Source: Acidobacteriota bacterium
GTDB lineage: Bacteria > Acidobacteriota > Terriglobia > Terriglobales > SCQP01
Assembly: GCA_021823305.1 (NCBI GenBank)
Contig: JAKAOE010000186.1
Coordinates: forward strand, 1 to 5,084
DNA: 5,084 nucleotides
Direction of reading: 5' to 3'
The notes under the pieces were generated by a model, which was not told the origin of the DNA, searched no databases, and saw nothing but the letters and a program-made list of their open reading frames with translations. The position numbers and the translations under genes are program-made. This document shows positions 4,102 through 5,084 of the stretch, piece by piece (the stretch's first letter is position 1; every line of letters starts with the position of its first letter).

Positions 4102-5084
4102 GTGACCGCCCAATCGGACGCGCCGGGCGCCAGGCCCGGCCCTTGGCGCATCCTCATCGTCAAGCTCAGCAGCTTGGGCGACATCGTCCATGCCTTGCCC
4201 GTCGCCGCCAGCCTGCGCGCCTCCTACCCCGGCGCCCGCCTCGCCTGGCTGGTCGAGGAGAAGTGGCTTCCCCTCGTCGCCCGCCATCCCGCCCTCGACG
4301 ACGTCTTCACCGTGGATAGCCACGCCTTCCGCCGCCGCCCCCACCGCTGGCAGGCTCTCGGCGCCGGCATCGGCGAGATCCGCCGCTTCGAGCCCGACGT
4401 CGCGCTCGATCTCCAGGGCACCGTCAAGTCCGCTCTCCTCACCCGCTTGAGCGGCGCGCCCCGCCGCATTGGCTTTGCCGCCAACGTGCGCCTCGAACTC
4501 GGCGCCTCGCTCGCCTACACCGAAAGCGTCCATCCCCACAGCACCCACGTGGTCGAAAAAATGCTCGACCTCGCCGCCGCCGTCGGCCCGCTCGAGCGCC
4601 GCCTGGAGTTTCCCTTTCCCGTCCCCGAAGCCGTGCAGGCCGAGGTGGACGAGTGGCTCTCCACCAACCGCGTCGGGCCCTTCGCCTTCTTCTCCCCCGG
4701 CGGCGGCTGGGCCTCCAAGCGCTGGCCCGCCGAGCGCTACGCCCGCTTGGCCGAAATGATCGAGCGCGACTACGGCCTCGCCGTCGTCATCAACCGCGGC
4801 CCCGGCGACCGCGACCTCGACGATGCTCATCGCCGCGCCAGCACCATCCGCGCCCGCCTGTTCTCCGGCGACCTCGACCACCTCGCCGCCATCCTCCGCC
4901 GCGCCCGCCTCGCCGTCGGCGGCGACACCGGTCCGCTCCAGCTCGCCGCCGCCTTGGCGACGCCCACCGTCGCCCTCTTCGGCCCCACCGATCCCGCCCG
5001 CAACGCTCCGTTTGGCGGTGCCACCGAGGTCTTGCGCAAGACCGGCGTCACCACCTACCGCCGCCACGGTTCCTTCTCGCCCGC
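4102..5084 (+). CDS. Glycosyltransferase family 9, ADP-heptose:LPS heptosyltransferase (WaaC-like), C-terminus cut by the window edge
   Basis: Family-9 glycosyltransferases transfer heptose from ADP-heptose to Kdo-lipid A or the first core heptose on the cytoplasmic face of the inner membrane. The frame stays open from a GTG to the right edge, giving 327 residues; only a short C-terminal piece should be missing. The N-terminal domain has RILIVKLSSLGDIVHALP (16-33) with the conserved S-L-G-D, probable catalytic Asp27, and DLQGTVKSA (103-111). HVVEKMLDL (149-157) is also WaaC-like. The C-terminal ADP-heptose-binding domain has SPGGGWASKRWP (198-209, Lys206), GGDTGPLQLAAAL (273-285) and ALFGPTDP. 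GTG 4102 is the only start codon between the hldC stop and the conserved core. It is in the same frame as hldC, 18 bases after its stop, and adds 15 residues before the core. No ribosome-binding site is evident. WaaC-like rather than WaaF-like is my reading, but the acceptor is unproven. Gln280 replaces the usual His of DTGPLH. Confidence 0.9.
   Translation, partial: MTAQSDAPGARPGPWRILIVKLSSLGDIVHALPVAASLRASYPGARLAWLVEEKWLPLVARHPALDDVFTVDSHAFRRRPHRWQALGAGIGEIRRFEPDVALDLQGTVKSALLTRLSGAPRRIGFAANVRLELGASLAYTESVHPHSTHVVEKMLDLAAAVGPLERRLEFPFPVPEAVQAEVDEWLSTNRVGPFAFFSPGGGWASKRWPAERYARLAEMIERDYGLAVVINRGPGDRDLDDAHRRASTIRARLFSGDLDHLAAILRRARLAVGGDTGPLQLAAALATPTVALFGPTDPARNAPFGGATEVLRKTGVTTYRRHGSFSP

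Noticed and set aside
3196..5067. 623-residue open frame on the minus strand
   Set aside because: It is antisense to hldA, hldC and the heptosyltransferase, which all show clear family motifs. Its Gly/Ala/Glu-rich translation has no recognisable domain and is a by-product of C-ending codons.

Overview
The window is very GC-rich DNA from a Gram-negative bacterium that makes a heptose-containing lipopolysaccharide. Gene content and protein style suggest an Acidobacteriota-like organism: MurC followed directly by a basic-tailed FtsQ, split HldA/HldC proteins, and the wording of the HldC C-terminus. That placement is inference from sequence style, not a database result.

Layout: two transcription units diverge from a 360-bp intergenic region (1650-2009). 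Leftward, on the minus strand, lies murC (192-1649, UDP-MurNAc:L-alanine ligase). Two bases after it comes the start of a gene that runs off the left edge and looks like ftsQ (cell-division protein), so this arm is a piece of the division and cell wall (dcw) cluster. Rightward, on the plus strand, is a tightly packed ADP-heptose operon: gmhB (2010-2582, heptose-bisphosphate phosphatase), hldA (2579-3595, heptose-7-phosphate kinase), hldC (3595-4083, heptose-1-phosphate adenylyltransferase) and a family-9 heptosyltransferase (4102 to beyond the right edge). The first three genes overlap by 4 and 1 bases. The fourth starts with GTG 18 bases after hldC, in the same frame.

Together the rightward genes cover the pathway from heptose 7-phosphate to ADP-heptose and its transfer to the LPS inner core. 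HldA phosphorylates O-1, GmhB removes the 7-phosphate, HldC adds AMP, and the glycosyltransferase uses the nucleotide sugar. The isomerase (gmhA) and the ADP-heptose epimerase (hldD) are not in the window. The leftward genes serve peptidoglycan precursor synthesis and septation, so two envelope pathways share one divergent control region.

The least explained stretch is the intergenic region. Its plus strand is G-rich (about 78 G to 43 C over 1781-1960 by hand count), whereas sampled coding regions on both sides have a C-rich plus strand. It contains an 18-bp perfect palindrome, an 8-bp-stem hairpin with a nested stem and tandem G.A pairs, and a long-range stem ending 14 bases before the gmhB start. 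It may be a structured leader or a small RNA read on the plus strand. I recognise no known RNA family in it.
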